In this document: positions 1 through 9,247 of the stretch, piece after piece
How positions within the stretch are numbered: position 1 is the stretch's first letter
How the letters are laid out: every line of letters begins with the position of its first letter
Assembly (NCBI GenBank): GCA_951812305.1
Contig: CATOSB010000012.1
Span: 313,693 to 377,692, forward strand
Direction: 5' to 3'
Source of the DNA: an uncultured Paracoccaceae bacterium
GTDB lineage: Bacteria; Pseudomonadota; Alphaproteobacteria; Rhodobacterales; Rhodobacteraceae
Length of the DNA stretch: 64,000 bases
Translations under genes and position numbers: made by a program
Notes under the pieces: model-generated
Databases searched by the model: none
Told to the model about the DNA's origin: nothing
The model's input: only the letters and a program-made list of their open reading frames with translations

Positions 1-1025
1 GAGGAAATTCAGGCGGGTCTGGCCAATCACATTGCCACGATGGATGGACCTTTTTTCGAACGTTGCGCTTTGTTCATGCTGTTGTCCGGCCCGCAGCTTG
101 TCCAGGAGGCCACCATTGCCGGTCTGTTTGAACGCCTTGATGGCTTTGCCTTGAATGCAGAAACATTGACGCTTTTTCCAGTGGACCAGCACAGGCGGCA
201 TTGGATGATCTGATCAAGAAAGCACGCGGCAAACCCATTCCAAGCCAGAGCCAGTCAACCGGAGCAGAAATTCAAGAGATCGGCGCGAGTATAACGGACG
301 GCGTTGGCGCTCAGAGCATTGCAGTCAGGGTGAAACAGAGTTCAAAGACCGTATTGGCAATGATCCTGATCAAGGCAGGGCATGGGATCAGGGACAGCTT
401 CCTTGTTCCCCTTGAAAGCAGTGGCGATGCGGAACAAATGATCGGACAACTCCGCGCAGAAACTGGCGCCGACGATATTTCCGCTGACACTTTGCGTGTC
501 TTGCTGGAGGGTGCATTGGCTGATGGCTTGGCAAACGAATGCCTGCCCGCTCCGGGTTTTCTGGACGTTGTCGAATCCTGTAACCTGTTCGACCTGCGCC
601 CTCAGGAATTGGGGCTTCAGGCACTACTCGACTTGGCAGATCCCAACCGAAAGATTCAAGATGCCTCAGCGCAGGCGCTCGGGCGCTGGATTAATGATGA
701 TATGGCGTTGGACTTCCTGGAGCCTCTTACAGACAGCTGGTTCGAGGACAGCCAGGAGACCCGTGAGATTGTCGCCACCGGAAAAACAGCGCGCAGTATC
801 GAAACCAAGCTCTGGAAATTCCTCGAGACGCGGCGCGATATTTGGGCGCGACGGTTTTTGCAAACAGCGGTGATGTTGAGAGATGGAGACCGGCTCCGGG
901 AGTGGAAGACTCTGACCGCATCCGCATATGGCTTGATGAATGGACGGGCTTTGAAGCGTATCCCCCTGATGGAAGACATCATGCATACGACAATCGAAGC
1001 GGATGATGCAAAACTTTGGGGATAG
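1..1025 (+). pseudogene. Unknown protein, broken paralog (5' end outside window)
   Basis: The reading frame that opens the window is closely similar to the middle and C-terminal part of the gene at 1061-2623, which faces it. Frame 1 runs from base 1 (EEIQAGLANHIATMDGPFF) to a stop near 213. The similarity then continues in another frame from about 201 to the stop at 1023-1025. Compared with the paralog, about 20 bases are missing near 180-195, which shifts the frame. The paralog residues equivalent to MIRGWFGSGA are lost there. No known domain or transmembrane segment was recognised; the protein is soluble and mostly helical in appearance. The call as a decayed copy is firm; the function is unknown. 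Confidence 0.65.
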
Positions 1026-1060
1026 CGCGTCACTATGAGTATACCCATGATGACGCCCCA

Positions 1061-2623
1061 TTACCACATCTTCGCATCGCTTGCTTCGATGGTTGTGTAC
1101 ATGACCTCTTCCATCAGGGCGATGCGCTTCAGGGCGCGCCCCTTCATCAATCCATAAGCTGATGCTGTCAGAGTCTTCCATTCTCGAAGGCGGTCTCCGT
1201 CTCGCAACATCACGGCTGTCTGCAAGAAACGACGTGCCCAAATATAGCGGCGGGCTTCAAGGGACTTCCAAAGTTTGGTTTCTATGCTTCTCGGCGTGCG
1301 CGCGGTCGCGATGATCTCACGCGTTTCCTCGGTGTCCTCAAACCAGCTATCCATAAGCGGCTCCAAGAGATCCAGAGCCAAGTCATCGTTCACCCAACGA
1401 CCGAGAGCTTGGGCTGACGCGTCCTGAATTTTGCGGTCAGGATCAGCAAGATCAAGCAGAGCCGGAAGATCAAGCCCTTGAGGGCGCAGGTCGCACAGGT
1501 TGCAGGCTTCGACAACATCGAGGAAACCCGGGGCAGGCAGGCAGCCGTTTTCCAGGCCATCGGCCAGTGCGCCTTCCAGCAAGACACGCAAGGTGTCAGC
1601 CGAGATATCGTCCGCGCCGGTTTCCGCGCGCAGTTGTCCTATGGTGCGTTGCGCATCACCGCTGTTTTCAGGGGAATCAAGGAAGCTGTCCTTAATCCCA
1701 TACCCAGCCTTGAGCAGGATCATGGCCAGCAACGTCTTTGAGCCCTGTTTCAACACTACCACTATGTTTTGGGCTCCGACGCCATCTGTTATGCTCGCAA
1801 CTATCTCTTGGATCTGTGGACCAGCCGCGCTGCTTTGCCCCGGAGCAGCTTTTCGCCGCGTTTTCTTGATCAATTCGTCCAGCCCAGCCTGAACCGCGCC
1901 GCTGCCAAACCACCCTCGGATCATCGGAAGAAGTGTCATTGTTTCGCCACTCAGGGCAGAACTATCAAGATGTTCGAGCAGGCCTGCGATGGTTGCCTCC
2001 TGAACAAGTTCTGAGCCTGACAGAAGCATGAAGAGACCACAGCGCTCAAAGAACGGGCCATCCATCGTAGCAATGTGATTGGCCAGACTCGCCTGAATCT
2101 CCTCGGGTACGGCCGCCAGCATCGTATCGATGGCGTTGAACAGGTCGTAGGCTGACCCGCCCTCTGACACGACATCCCGCGCAAGACTTTCCAAATTTTC
2201 GGAGAGGTCGAAGCCCTCCATGTCCGGCGGAGGGGCCATATTGTCAGGATCGATCATAAATGATTGTGGCACCGGCAAGCCAACCCTTCGATAGAGGCCC
2301 GCAAATTCCATCATGTTTTTCTGCTTTACCGCGCCCGCAGCAACACCGGCTTGAACGGCCATTTCTACCGTTTCCAGGAAATCCGGCGCGTACTCATTAT
2401 CATTTTCCAGGCCCATCCGAGCTTCATCAAGAAGCAGGCTCAGCATCTGATGTGCGTGGCCTGAGTGGTTATCTTCTTGTGCAACCAACACCACCAGACC
2501 GCAAGCGACATCGCCGCTGGCAAGCAATTGGGATTTGACGCGCATTAAATACGACCGAAATTCCGGTTCAAAACCATGGGTTTCAAATTGCTCCATACAT
2601 TCGGCGAGCAGTTGAGAGGACAT
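1061..2623 (-). CDS. Hypothetical helical protein, 520 aa
   Basis: Intact gene on the minus strand, convergent with its damaged copy (stops only 35 bp apart). I chose the ATG at 2623 because GGAG lies 6-7 bases upstream; an in-frame GTG at 2638 is an alternative. The protein is acidic and alpha-helical in look (many L/A/E, no signal peptide or membrane stretch). I recognise no catalytic motif. A stretch around residues 375-470 (LPAPGFLDVVEACNL, ALGRWVNDDLALDLLEPL) looks like repeated helices, so a HEAT-like scaffold is possible, but this is a guess. The convergent duplication suggests an inverted duplication or two acquisitions of the same gene. Confidence 0.7.
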   Translation of the reverse strand: MSSQLLAECMEQFETHGFEPEFRSYLMRVKSQLLASGDVACGLVVLVAQEDNHSGHAHQMLSLLLDEARMGLENDNEYAPDFLETVEMAVQAGVAAGAVKQKNMMEFAGLYRRVGLPVPQSFMIDPDNMAPPPDMEGFDLSENLESLARDVVSEGGSAYDLFNAIDTMLAAVPEEIQASLANHIATMDGPFFERCGLFMLLSGSELVQEATIAGLLEHLDSSALSGETMTLLPMIRGWFGSGAVQAGLDELIKKTRRKAAPGQSSAAGPQIQEIVASITDGVGAQNIVVVLKQGSKTLLAMILLKAGYGIKDSFLDSPENSGDAQRTIGQLRAETGADDISADTLRVLLEGALADGLENGCLPAPGFLDVVEACNLCDLRPQGLDLPALLDLADPDRKIQDASAQALGRWVNDDLALDLLEPLMDSWFEDTEETREIIATARTPRSIETKLWKSLEARRYIWARRFLQTAVMLRDGDRLREWKTLTASAYGLMKGRALKRIALMEEVMYTTIEASDAKMW

Positions 2624-2704
2624 TTGATCTCCAGTCACGCGGCCATGGGTTCAAAATCGATACGCTTGTCCAGATCAACCTCGAATCGGCCATAGAGGTT
2701 GATA

Positions 2705-2795
2705 TGTAACCTGTGCAGACTATATATTTTGATCATCCAATGCCAGTGGGGTAGTCGTGTCGAGAAAACCAAAAAGGCTCATGAGAACGCCCTTT
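2705..2795 (+). repeat. Remnant of an IS110-type element end
   Basis: This stretch resembles the conserved non-coding downstream end seen after IS110-type transposase remnants at about 15310-15395, 16420-16505 and 36740-36830. The shared core runs from a cctgtgcag-like block through GGGGTAGTC, GTGTCGAGAAAACCAAAAA and CTCATGAGA. No transposase is left here. It is a relic that marks an old insertion upstream of the propeller gene. Confidence 0.55.
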
Positions 2796-2920
2796 CCTGC
2801 CCTGAACCTCACTCGCCCCCTCATAGGCCAAGCTATCACGATTGGATCGATAAACACGCAATATGTAGCGCAACCAATCGAGCCAGGGCAATCGATTGAA
2901 TGGAAAAAATGCTGCAAAAG

Positions 2921-3000
2921 AGCCATATGACGTTCGCGCATCCTGCACTCGGGGCATCAAAAGGCGTATTCAGGGCAATTCCGGGAGGAACCGTGCAACT
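2921..3000. repeat. 80-bp direct repeat, copy 1
   Basis: About 76 of 80 bases match 4584-4663 in the same orientation. Shared landmarks are CATCCTGCACTCGGGG, CAAAAGGCGTA and CAATTCCGGGAGGAACCGTG. The two copies bracket the propeller gene at 3186-4535. Outside the 80 bp the flanks diverge. The nature of the repeat is unknown (possible IS scar or recombination target). Confidence 0.75.
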
Positions 3001-3185
3001 TTGTAGGGTTGTTACGAGCCGCGTTGAACGCTAGAGTTGTTCAGTCGATTGCCCTGCCAATCGAGCCCTTGACACTTGACCTTGCCGCCTGATCAGGCCC
3101 AAATTAAACCGCTCGGGGAACGCCACTGGAGAATTTCCACCACTTTCGAGACACATTCGGCGTTGTAACCATTCTGGAGACGGAC

Positions 3186-4535
3186 ATGAAAACCCAACTC
3201 TATGGAACACTCCTTGCCTCATTGATGGCATCGACCGCTTTTGCCGCCGAGGTCGACGGCTACCTCTACACCACGCTGAACGGCGAGAGCACCAATCAGG
3301 TGATCTCGTTCGAACGTTATGACGACGGGACGCTGGGTGCACAGGTTGCCTATTTGACCGATTCGCAGGGCGGTGCCAACCGTGCGGTCGGTGGCGGCGC
3401 GGCAGGCGATTTCGACAGTCAAGGCGCGGTTCAGATCGTCGGTGACTACCTGCTTGCGGTGAATGCCGGTGGCAATACCATATCGGTCTTTGGTATCGAC
3501 CGGTCAAACGGCGCGCTAGCGCATGTCGAAAACGTTGCGTCCGGCGGTACCAGGCCCGTCAGCATCGCATATCACGCCACGACCCCTGGTAGCGACGAAT
3601 ATTGGGTTGTGGTCGGCAACCAGTGGAACAACCCCAACGTCCAGAAGGGCGGCGAGAGCGAAGGTCCGATCGAGATGTATCCCAACGCAGCGTTCCACGC
3701 CGAAGGCGGCGGACATGAAGCGGTGCTGGATGACCGCAACATTCAGCTGTTCTCGTTCAACGCAGCCACGGGCGCGCTGACTTCTGTCAGGACGTTGGCA
3801 ACCTATCCCGGCACCAATGGCGGGCCGACGACCGTGGAATTCAACCGCGACGGCAGCAAGGTCGCGGTTGCAACCTGGGGCATCGCGCATTTCGGCACCC
3901 AAACGCCGACCCACCAGAAGCCCAGCCGTATCTATGTCTATGACTTCGACACCGCATCCGGCGACGTTGCCAATGAACGGTTTTTTGAGGAAGCCGGCAT
4001 CGCCGGCAGCATTGGCTTTAGCTGGGATGTTCACAGCGACAGCATCTTTGTGTCCAACTTCAACCTGGCTGGTGACAAGCGCGACAACAGCCTGACGGTT
4101 CTGGTCGACGATGGTGTAACGGTTGCGAAGTCCGCCAATTTCGGCACCGGCGAAGGTGCAGATATCGACGAGGCGTGCTGGACGCTGATCAACCCCGATG
4201 GCACCAAGCTTTACGTCTCCAGCTTCGGCAGCAACCTCATCTCGGAGTTCAACGTCAATGCCCATGGTGTCGTTTCGACCGTGGGTGACGGTGCAGAGAC
4301 CGCCTATGCACTGCGCATGGAAGGCACGCCTCCGGGGGATACCAAGGACATGTACATCACGCCCGACGGCGCGTTCATGTATGTGCTGGGCGCGTTCCAG
4401 ACGTTCACACTGTCCAGCTACGATATCTCTGACAGCGGTTCGTTATCATTGAGTTCCGAATATGACGTCGTGGCCGCGACCGAAAGCGGCGCTGGTGCAT
4501 ACAATTTCCTAGGGCTGACCGGGTTCGACAAATAA
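3186..4535 (+). CDS. Secreted beta-propeller (lactonase-like) protein, 449 aa
   Basis: The ATG is followed by a classical signal peptide (positive start MKTQ, hydrophobic LLASLMASTAFA, cleavage after AFA), so the product is exported to the periplasm or outside. The mature part consists of repeated strands typical of seven-bladed YVTN/lactonase-like propellers. Recurring blade-like segments are YLLAVNAGGNTISVFGID, VEFNRDGSKVAVATW, IFVSNF, LINPDGTKLYVSSFGSNLISEF and TPDGAFMYVLGAFQ. The family includes 6-phosphogluconolactonase-like and 3-carboxymuconate cyclase-like proteins. The substrate cannot be told from sequence, and a structural or binding role is equally possible. It stands alone between 80-bp repeats with no operon partner. 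Confidence 0.75.
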   Translation: MKTQLYGTLLASLMASTAFAAEVDGYLYTTLNGESTNQVISFERYDDGTLGAQVAYLTDSQGGANRAVGGGAAGDFDSQGAVQIVGDYLLAVNAGGNTISVFGIDRSNGALAHVENVASGGTRPVSIAYHATTPGSDEYWVVVGNQWNNPNVQKGGESEGPIEMYPNAAFHAEGGGHEAVLDDRNIQLFSFNAATGALTSVRTLATYPGTNGGPTTVEFNRDGSKVAVATWGIAHFGTQTPTHQKPSRIYVYDFDTASGDVANERFFEEAGIAGSIGFSWDVHSDSIFVSNFNLAGDKRDNSLTVLVDDGVTVAKSANFGTGEGADIDEACWTLINPDGTKLYVSSFGSNLISEFNVNAHGVVSTVGDGAETAYALRMEGTPPGDTKDMYITPDGAFMYVLGAFQTFTLSSYDISDSGSLSLSSEYDVVAATESGAGAYNFLGLTGFDK

Positions 4536-4583
4536 CTCCCTCAATGAGCCAGCCAGGAGCGGGAAAATGTGTTTGGCGGGGCA

Positions 4584-4663
4584 AGCCATATGGCGTTCGT
4601 GCATCCTGCACTCGGGGAATCAAAAGGCGTACTCAGGGCAATTCCGGGAGGAACCGTGCAACT
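4584..4663. repeat. 80-bp direct repeat, copy 2
   Basis: Second copy of the repeat at 2921-3000, in the same orientation with about four mismatches. It starts shortly after the stop of the propeller gene. Together the repeats could mark a past insertion or excision unit of about 1.7 kb. Confidence 0.75.
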
Positions 4664-4706
4664 CTTCACAGCTTCGGGGCTATCGCCTTGCAGGCAGCTG
4701 AATCAC

Positions 4707-5896
4707 CTTACCACCCTTCAAAATTTCCGGATCTGATTTGACGTTTGTCTGATCTGTGTGATTCAAGGAGTCTCCACTGCTGATATTGGAGGCTGGTTTG
4801 TTGGGAAATGTTTGTTTTTCAGAGCTTTATTCGAAGGTTGAGGCGGATTTTCAGGACCGCTTGCTCGGGTATCACAAGTCGCGCCGGGAGGGATTGTGCA
4901 TCATAGCAAGCGTGATTTTGAACACGCGCAGCGTCAATCTGATGGAAAATGCGGCTGCTCTGCCCCGCGATATCGGCTCTGTGGACCACCGCTATCAATA
5001 CATTTCGCGGGTTCTGGGCAATCCTCACATCGATACTGATGAGATCATGCAGGCCTATGTTGGTGAAATTTTCCGCCGCCAGTGTGAGGCCGGAGAAACG
5101 ATTGTGGTGGCCCTTGATCAAAGCAAGCTCAACGAAGGGCATGAGGTTTTGATGTTATCGGTGCGGATGCGGGATCGGGCCCTCCCGGTCGCCTGGCGTG
5201 TACGCCAGACCAAAGGGCCGATTGGATGGCGCGTGCAACATGAGCTTTTGGAAGCAGTCCGCCCATGGCTCCCGGCGGATGCGCGTGTGTTGCTGGCGGG
5301 AGATCGGTTTTATGGAACCGCCCGATTGGTCGCATGGTGCCAGGAGGCTGGATGGGACTACCGGCTGCGCATGAAGGGAAATATCACACTGCAACATCAG
5401 GGTGGCGAGATGATGACGCGCGAAATTGCCCAACTGATGCCCGAAGGGCTTGTAAACGCTGAGCTTTACGGAACGGGCGTCTTTAGCAACATTGGAGTGC
5501 TTCACGAGGAGGGGCACAAAGAGCCTTGGATTATTGCCATGAATGCAGCACCGTCCGAGTACAAGGTGCTCGATTATGGAATGCGTTGGGGAATTGAAGC
5601 CATGTTCTCCGACTTCAAAACCCGGGGCTTTGAAATTACTCAAAGCCAGATCAAAAAGCCGGATCGATTGGCCCGCCTCATTTTGGTGCTGGCAATCGCC
5701 ATGTACTGGGCTGTTTCAACCGGAGCAAACGAAGAGCACCACGTCGCAATACGCGGCGAAAAAAGGGGATTCGAAAAGCCCGAAGGTCCTTATGCTCTCT
5801 CTTCAAGACAGGCCTTCGTGCTATCCGACGATGCCTCGCAGGTTATGCCAAAATCCCCAAGCTCTGGGATGTCTGGCTAAATTGAAGGGTGGTAAG
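4707..5896 (+). mobile_element. IS4-family insertion sequence, 1190 bp, copy 1
   Basis: Ends are the inverted repeat CTTACCACCCTTCAA and its complement TTGAAGGGTGGTAAG. The element is flanked by a perfect 10-bp direct repeat GCTGAATCAC at 4697-4706 and 5897-5906, as expected for a target duplication. A second copy of exactly the same length lies inverted at 25135-26324 and is almost identical in sequence, so transposition was recent. The insertion sits just upstream of the IS200-type transposase. Confidence 0.95.
4786..5880 (+). CDS. tnpA: IS4-family DDE transposase, 364 aa
   Basis: DDE transposase that cuts and pastes the surrounding 1190-bp element. Visible acidic sites are ALDQSKL (first Asp), LAGDRFYGTARL (second Asp) and the family Y-(2)-R-(3)-E-(6)-K signature in YGMRWGIEAMFSDFK (Glu). 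The first usable codon is TTG at 4786; no ATG occurs before 4942, so a TTG start is likely. The reading frame fills the element. The identical protein is encoded at 25151-26245. Confidence 0.92.
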   Translation: MEAGLLGNVCFSELYSKVEADFQDRLLGYHKSRREGLCIIASVILNTRSVNLMENAAALPRDIGSVDHRYQYISRVLGNPHIDTDEIMQAYVGEIFRRQCEAGETIVVALDQSKLNEGHEVLMLSVRMRDRALPVAWRVRQTKGPIGWRVQHELLEAVRPWLPADARVLLAGDRFYGTARLVAWCQEAGWDYRLRMKGNITLQHQGGEMMTREIAQLMPEGLVNAELYGTGVFSNIGVLHEEGHKEPWIIAMNAAPSEYKVLDYGMRWGIEAMFSDFKTRGFEITQSQIKKPDRLARLILVLAIAMYWAVSTGANEEHHVAIRGEKRGFEKPEGPYALSSRQAFVLSDDASQVMPKSPSSGMSG

Positions 5897-5913
5897 GCTG
5901 AATCACTGGAGTA

Positions 5914-6303
5914 ATTGACACGGGCAAACACTGCGTCTACTACCACCGCTACCACCTGGTCTGGTCGACAAAATACCGCTACAAGGTCCTGGTGGGAGAG
6001 CTTGGGTTGCGCGTGCGCGACATCTGCCGCCATGTGTGCGGAGAGAACGGCGTGGACATCATCCACGGGGTAGTCTCCCGCGACCATGTCCATATGTTTG
6101 TCTCGGTTCCGCCAAAGCTCGCAATCTCCGACCTGGTTCGGAAGATGAAGGGTCGCTCGTCTTATCGGATACAACGAGAATTCCCGCAGATCAGGAAGCG
6201 CTGCCGGGGGTGCCGCTTTTGGGGACGAGGCTATTTCTCGACCACCAACGGTGCCATCACAGAGGACCTGGTACTTCAGTACCTGGATCAGCACACCCCT
6301 TGA
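5914..6303 (+). CDS. tnpA: IS200/IS605-type Y1 transposase, start codon damaged
   Basis: Single-strand HUH transposase of about 129 aa. The frame begins with I/M-DTGKHCVYYHRYHLVWSTK, the usual N-terminus of IS200 TnpA. It carries the HUH motif as HVHMFVSV and a candidate catalytic tyrosine in LQYLDQH. GGAG precedes the start by a few bases, but the codon there is ATT (5914) where relatives have ATG. Either an ATT start is used or initiation is lost; a GTG at 5992 would remove the N-terminal strand. A 10-bp duplication from the neighbouring IS4 insertion ends 8 bp upstream. Confidence 0.8.
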   Translation: MDTGKHCVYYHRYHLVWSTKYRYKVLVGELGLRVRDICRHVCGENGVDIIHGVVSRDHVHMFVSVPPKLAISDLVRKMKGRSSYRIQREFPQIRKRCRGCRFWGRGYFSTTNGAITEDLVLQYLDQHTP

Positions 6304-6305
6304 TG

Positions 6306-6325
6306 CCACCGGCGCAAGCCGGTGG
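6306..6325 (+). terminator. Hairpin after IS200 transposase
   Basis: Perfect 8-bp stem CCACCGGC / GCCGGTGG with a GCAA loop, two bases after the stop codon, followed by TTCTT. It fits either a terminator or the subterminal hairpin that IS200-type elements use as their right end. Confidence 0.65.
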
Positions 6326-6847
6326 TTCTTCACTCTCCGGTAAACCCTATAAGATTCTCACATCTCACGATGCACGGTGATGTATACTCTGTGCGATATA
6401 CGCGCCGTGTTTGATGGATTGGAACTCGGTCCAACCTGACAGGATTACAATAGGCCCTGGTTTTCCATAGTATCCGGTCCAGCCGCCCAACCTTGCGCAG
6501 ACCCACGAGGCGAAAGCGAGGCTGCCTTTGGGGTGGGGGTTTTTCTGTCGGTCTGTCTTGCCCTCGAGGTCTGCGCTGAGCGCCTCCAGCAGAGGTTGAT
6601 CGGCGGCATCGAAGGCATCGGTCAGCGGACGCAGGCACCGGCCATCGCGTTCGGCGACCATCTGCATCACAACCGTCGCGGCGATCATGCAGGCCAGGAT
6701 CAGGCGATTGCGCGGACCGGTGTCGTTGATGCGCAGGGCCTCGATGTCGAACCCTTTGCGCTTCATCGTAACCGGTGCGAGCGCCCCATGGTATCGGCTT
6801 GCGGTTTGATATGAGATGCTGGTCTCCAATGATCTGGAGGTGATTTG

Positions 6848-7204
6848 ATGTTGGATGATGGGGCGGAGGTTTCGCGTCGCAGGCCTGTACTACGGACGGC
6901 GGCGGAGCGCGCGGCGATTGTGGCCGAGACGTATGCGCCAGGCGCGACGGTTGCGGGTGTGGCTCGCAAACACGGTATGTCGGCGACGCGGTTATCGACA
7001 TGGCGCACGACGGCCCGGCGCAAGGTCGCGCGTGACGAGGGTCAGACGTCTGGTTTTGCAGAGATCGCAGTGCTTGCGACACCACCGCCTTCGCCCTTTG
7101 ACGGTATTGAGATCATCGCGGGATCTGTCACTGTCCGGTTGCCCAAAAGCACGGCATCAAAACGGATCGCGAATGTTGCGCGGCACCTGGCGCGACAGGG
7201 ATGA
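6848..7204 (+). CDS. tnpA: IS66 accessory protein TnpA
   Basis: First gene of the IS66 element, about 118 aa. The N-terminal half is a helix-turn-helix of the transposase-8 type (ERAAIVAETYAPGATVAGVARKHGMSATRLSTWR). The C-terminal half, with IEIIAGSVTVRLP, is typical of IS66 Orf1. ATG at 6848 has GGAGG 9-10 bases upstream; a TTG directly before it is less likely. Its stop overlaps the start of tnpB (ATGA), so the two are translationally coupled. It presumably helps binding of the element ends. Confidence 0.9.
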   Translation: MLDDGAEVSRRRPVLRTAAERAAIVAETYAPGATVAGVARKHGMSATRLSTWRTTARRKVARDEGQTSGFAEIAVLATPPPSPFDGIEIIAGSVTVRLPKSTASKRIANVARHLARQG

Positions 7205-7554
7205 TTGTTCCGTCTCAATCGGTGCGGGTTGTGATTGCGACCAGGCCGGTGGATTTCAGGAAGGGCCATGACGGGCTGGCGGCGGTTGCCGAACGCGATC
7301 CGGGCCTTGATCCGCACTCGGGCGTAATCATCGTGTTCCGCGCCAAACGTGGAGACCGCATCAAGGTTCTGCTTTGGGATGGGTCCGGTCTGGTGATGAC
7401 GTACAAGCGGCTGGAACAGGGCAAGTTCGCCTGGCCCAGGGTCCATGATGGCGTGATGCGGCTGTCCAAGGCACAATTTGAGGCCCTGTTTGAGGGCCTG
7501 GACTGGCGACGGGTGACGGCGCGGCGGACACGTCGACCGGGTGCGGCAGAGTGA
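7201..7554 (+). CDS. tnpB: IS66 accessory protein TnpB
   Basis: 117-aa IS66 Orf2 protein, required with TnpC for transposition of this family. The signature RPVDFRKGHDGLAAVA and the tail FAWPR..GVMRLSKAQFEALFEGLDWRR are characteristic. It starts on the ATGA overlap with tnpA and is followed 55 bp later by tnpC. Length is normal, with no sign of damage. Confidence 0.93.
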   Translation: MIVPSQSVRVVIATRPVDFRKGHDGLAAVAERDPGLDPHSGVIIVFRAKRGDRIKVLLWDGSGLVMTYKRLEQGKFAWPRVHDGVMRLSKAQFEALFEGLDWRRVTARRTRRPGAAE

Positions 7555-7609
7555 CTCTCAGCCTTATGTACAGGGTGTAAATCGTGGCCTGATCTGCTAA
7601 GAACACGCC

Positions 7610-9247
7610 ATGCCTGACGCCCTTGAATCCCTTGATCTGGATGCCCTTCCCGCGGAGGTGCGGGCGGTTGTTTTGGCGGCACGGAAAGAGGCGTTTGGCG
7701 TGAGCCTGTTGAACAGCAACCTGACGTCGCGCAATTGTGCACTCGAAGAAAGCAACGCCGCTCTCGCCACGCAGAACGCGGAACTTGAGGCGATCAACGC
7801 GCGTCTGGAGCATTTTGTCAAAGAACTGCACCAGCTGGTCTATGGCAAACGCTCCGAGAAGCTCAGCCCGGATGAACGGCAACTGGCTTTTGAAGATCTG
7901 GAGGTCGCGACAGTCGAGGCCGAGGCGCAGTCAGAAACAATCGAGATGACCAAACCGCGCAAGAAGCGCAAACCTGTGCAGCGCAACCTTGGGAACCTGC
8001 CGGATCATCTGGAACGTATCGAACAGGTGATCGAGCCTGACAGCATTACATGCCCCTGCGGCTGTGGTGAGATGGTCAGGATCGGCGAAGATCGCACCGA
8101 ACGACTGGATATTGTTCCGGCCCAGGCGCGGGTGATCGTGACCATCCGGCCCAAATACGCCTGCCCGAACAAGGACGCTGGCGTGGCCCAGGCACCTGCA
8201 CCGGTTCATCTGATCGAGGGTGGCCTGCCTACCGAGGGGACATTGGCGCAGGTGGCGGTCTCCAAGTACGCCGACCACTGCCCCTTGTTCCGGCAGGCGC
8301 AGATTTATGCCCGATCCGGCCTTGATCTGCACCGCTCCACCCTTGCGGGCTGGATGGGCCGGATATCCTTCCATCTTGCTCCCGTGGTGGATCATCTGTT
8401 CAAAGATATCAAATCTTCCAGCAAGCTCTTTGCCGATGAGACGCGCTGTCCGGTGCTCGATCCGGGGCGCGGCAGAACCAAGACCGGGTATCTCTGGGCC
8501 ATTGCCCGCGATGAGCGGCCCTTCGGGGGCACCGCGCCACCGGGTGTTGTGTTCTGTTACGCCGATGGGCGTGGCGGCAAACACGCAACGGAGTTCCTGA
8601 CCGGCTTCAGCGGTACGCTGCAGGTGGATGGCTATACGGGTTATAATGCCCTGACCAAACCGGGCCGTAACTCAGGATCCGTCAAACTGGCCTATTGCTG
8701 GGCTCATGCGCGGCGCAAGCTCAAGGAAGTGCATGACCGCGATGGCTCGCCCATTGCAGGGGATGGGCTCAGGCGGATTGCCGAGTTCTACAAGATCGAG
8801 GCTGAGATTAGAGGAAAACCCGCCGCCGAGCGCAAAGCTGTTCGCCAGGAAAAGACCAAACCGCTGATCGAGGCATTCGAGATCTGGCTCAAAACCGTCC
8901 GCTCCCGCATCTCGACCAAATCACGCCTCGGCGATAAGCTCTCCTACATCGCCAAACACATGGACGGACTGAAGCTCTTTCTCGACGACGGCGCTATCGA
9001 GATGGACAGCAACGTGGTCGAGCGAACCATCCGCCCGATTGCCCTCAATCGTAAGAACGCGCTCTTTGCGGGCCATGACGAAGGTGGCAGAAACTGGGGG
9101 CGTATCGCCTCCCTGATCGAAACCTGCAAGCTCAATGACGTCGAGCCCTATGCCTATCTCAAGGCAACCCTCGAAGCCATCGCAGCAGGTCACCCGGCTG
9201 CCCGCATCGACGAACTCATGCCATGGAACTTTGACAGGGCGCGGTGA
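7610..9247 (+). CDS. tnpC: IS66 DDE transposase TnpC
   Basis: 545-aa catalytic protein of the IS66 element. In order: an N-terminal leucine-rich coiled coil (residues about 25-75), a helix-turn-helix/LZ region (LYGKRSEKLSPDE-like), a CPCGCGEM zinc-finger-like segment, then the DDE core. The core contains FADETRCPVL and LQVDGYTGYNAL (Asp), YCWAHARRKLKEVHD, and the C-terminal Glu region VVERTIRPIALNRKNALFAGHDEGG. Length matches the family (about 510-550 aa). It ends 10 bp before the right end of the element. Confidence 0.95.
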   Translation: MPDALESLDLDALPAEVRAVVLAARKEAFGVSLLNSNLTSRNCALEESNAALATQNAELEAINARLEHFVKELHQLVYGKRSEKLSPDERQLAFEDLEVATVEAEAQSETIEMTKPRKKRKPVQRNLGNLPDHLERIEQVIEPDSITCPCGCGEMVRIGEDRTERLDIVPAQARVIVTIRPKYACPNKDAGVAQAPAPVHLIEGGLPTEGTLAQVAVSKYADHCPLFRQAQIYARSGLDLHRSTLAGWMGRISFHLAPVVDHLFKDIKSSSKLFADETRCPVLDPGRGRTKTGYLWAIARDERPFGGTAPPGVVFCYADGRGGKHATEFLTGFSGTLQVDGYTGYNALTKPGRNSGSVKLAYCWAHARRKLKEVHDRDGSPIAGDGLRRIAEFYKIEAEIRGKPAAERKAVRQEKTKPLIEAFEIWLKTVRSRISTKSRLGDKLSYIAKHMDGLKLFLDDGAIEMDSNVVERTIRPIALNRKNALFAGHDEGGRNWGRIASLIETCKLNDVEPYAYLKATLEAIAAGHPAARIDELMPWNFDRAR

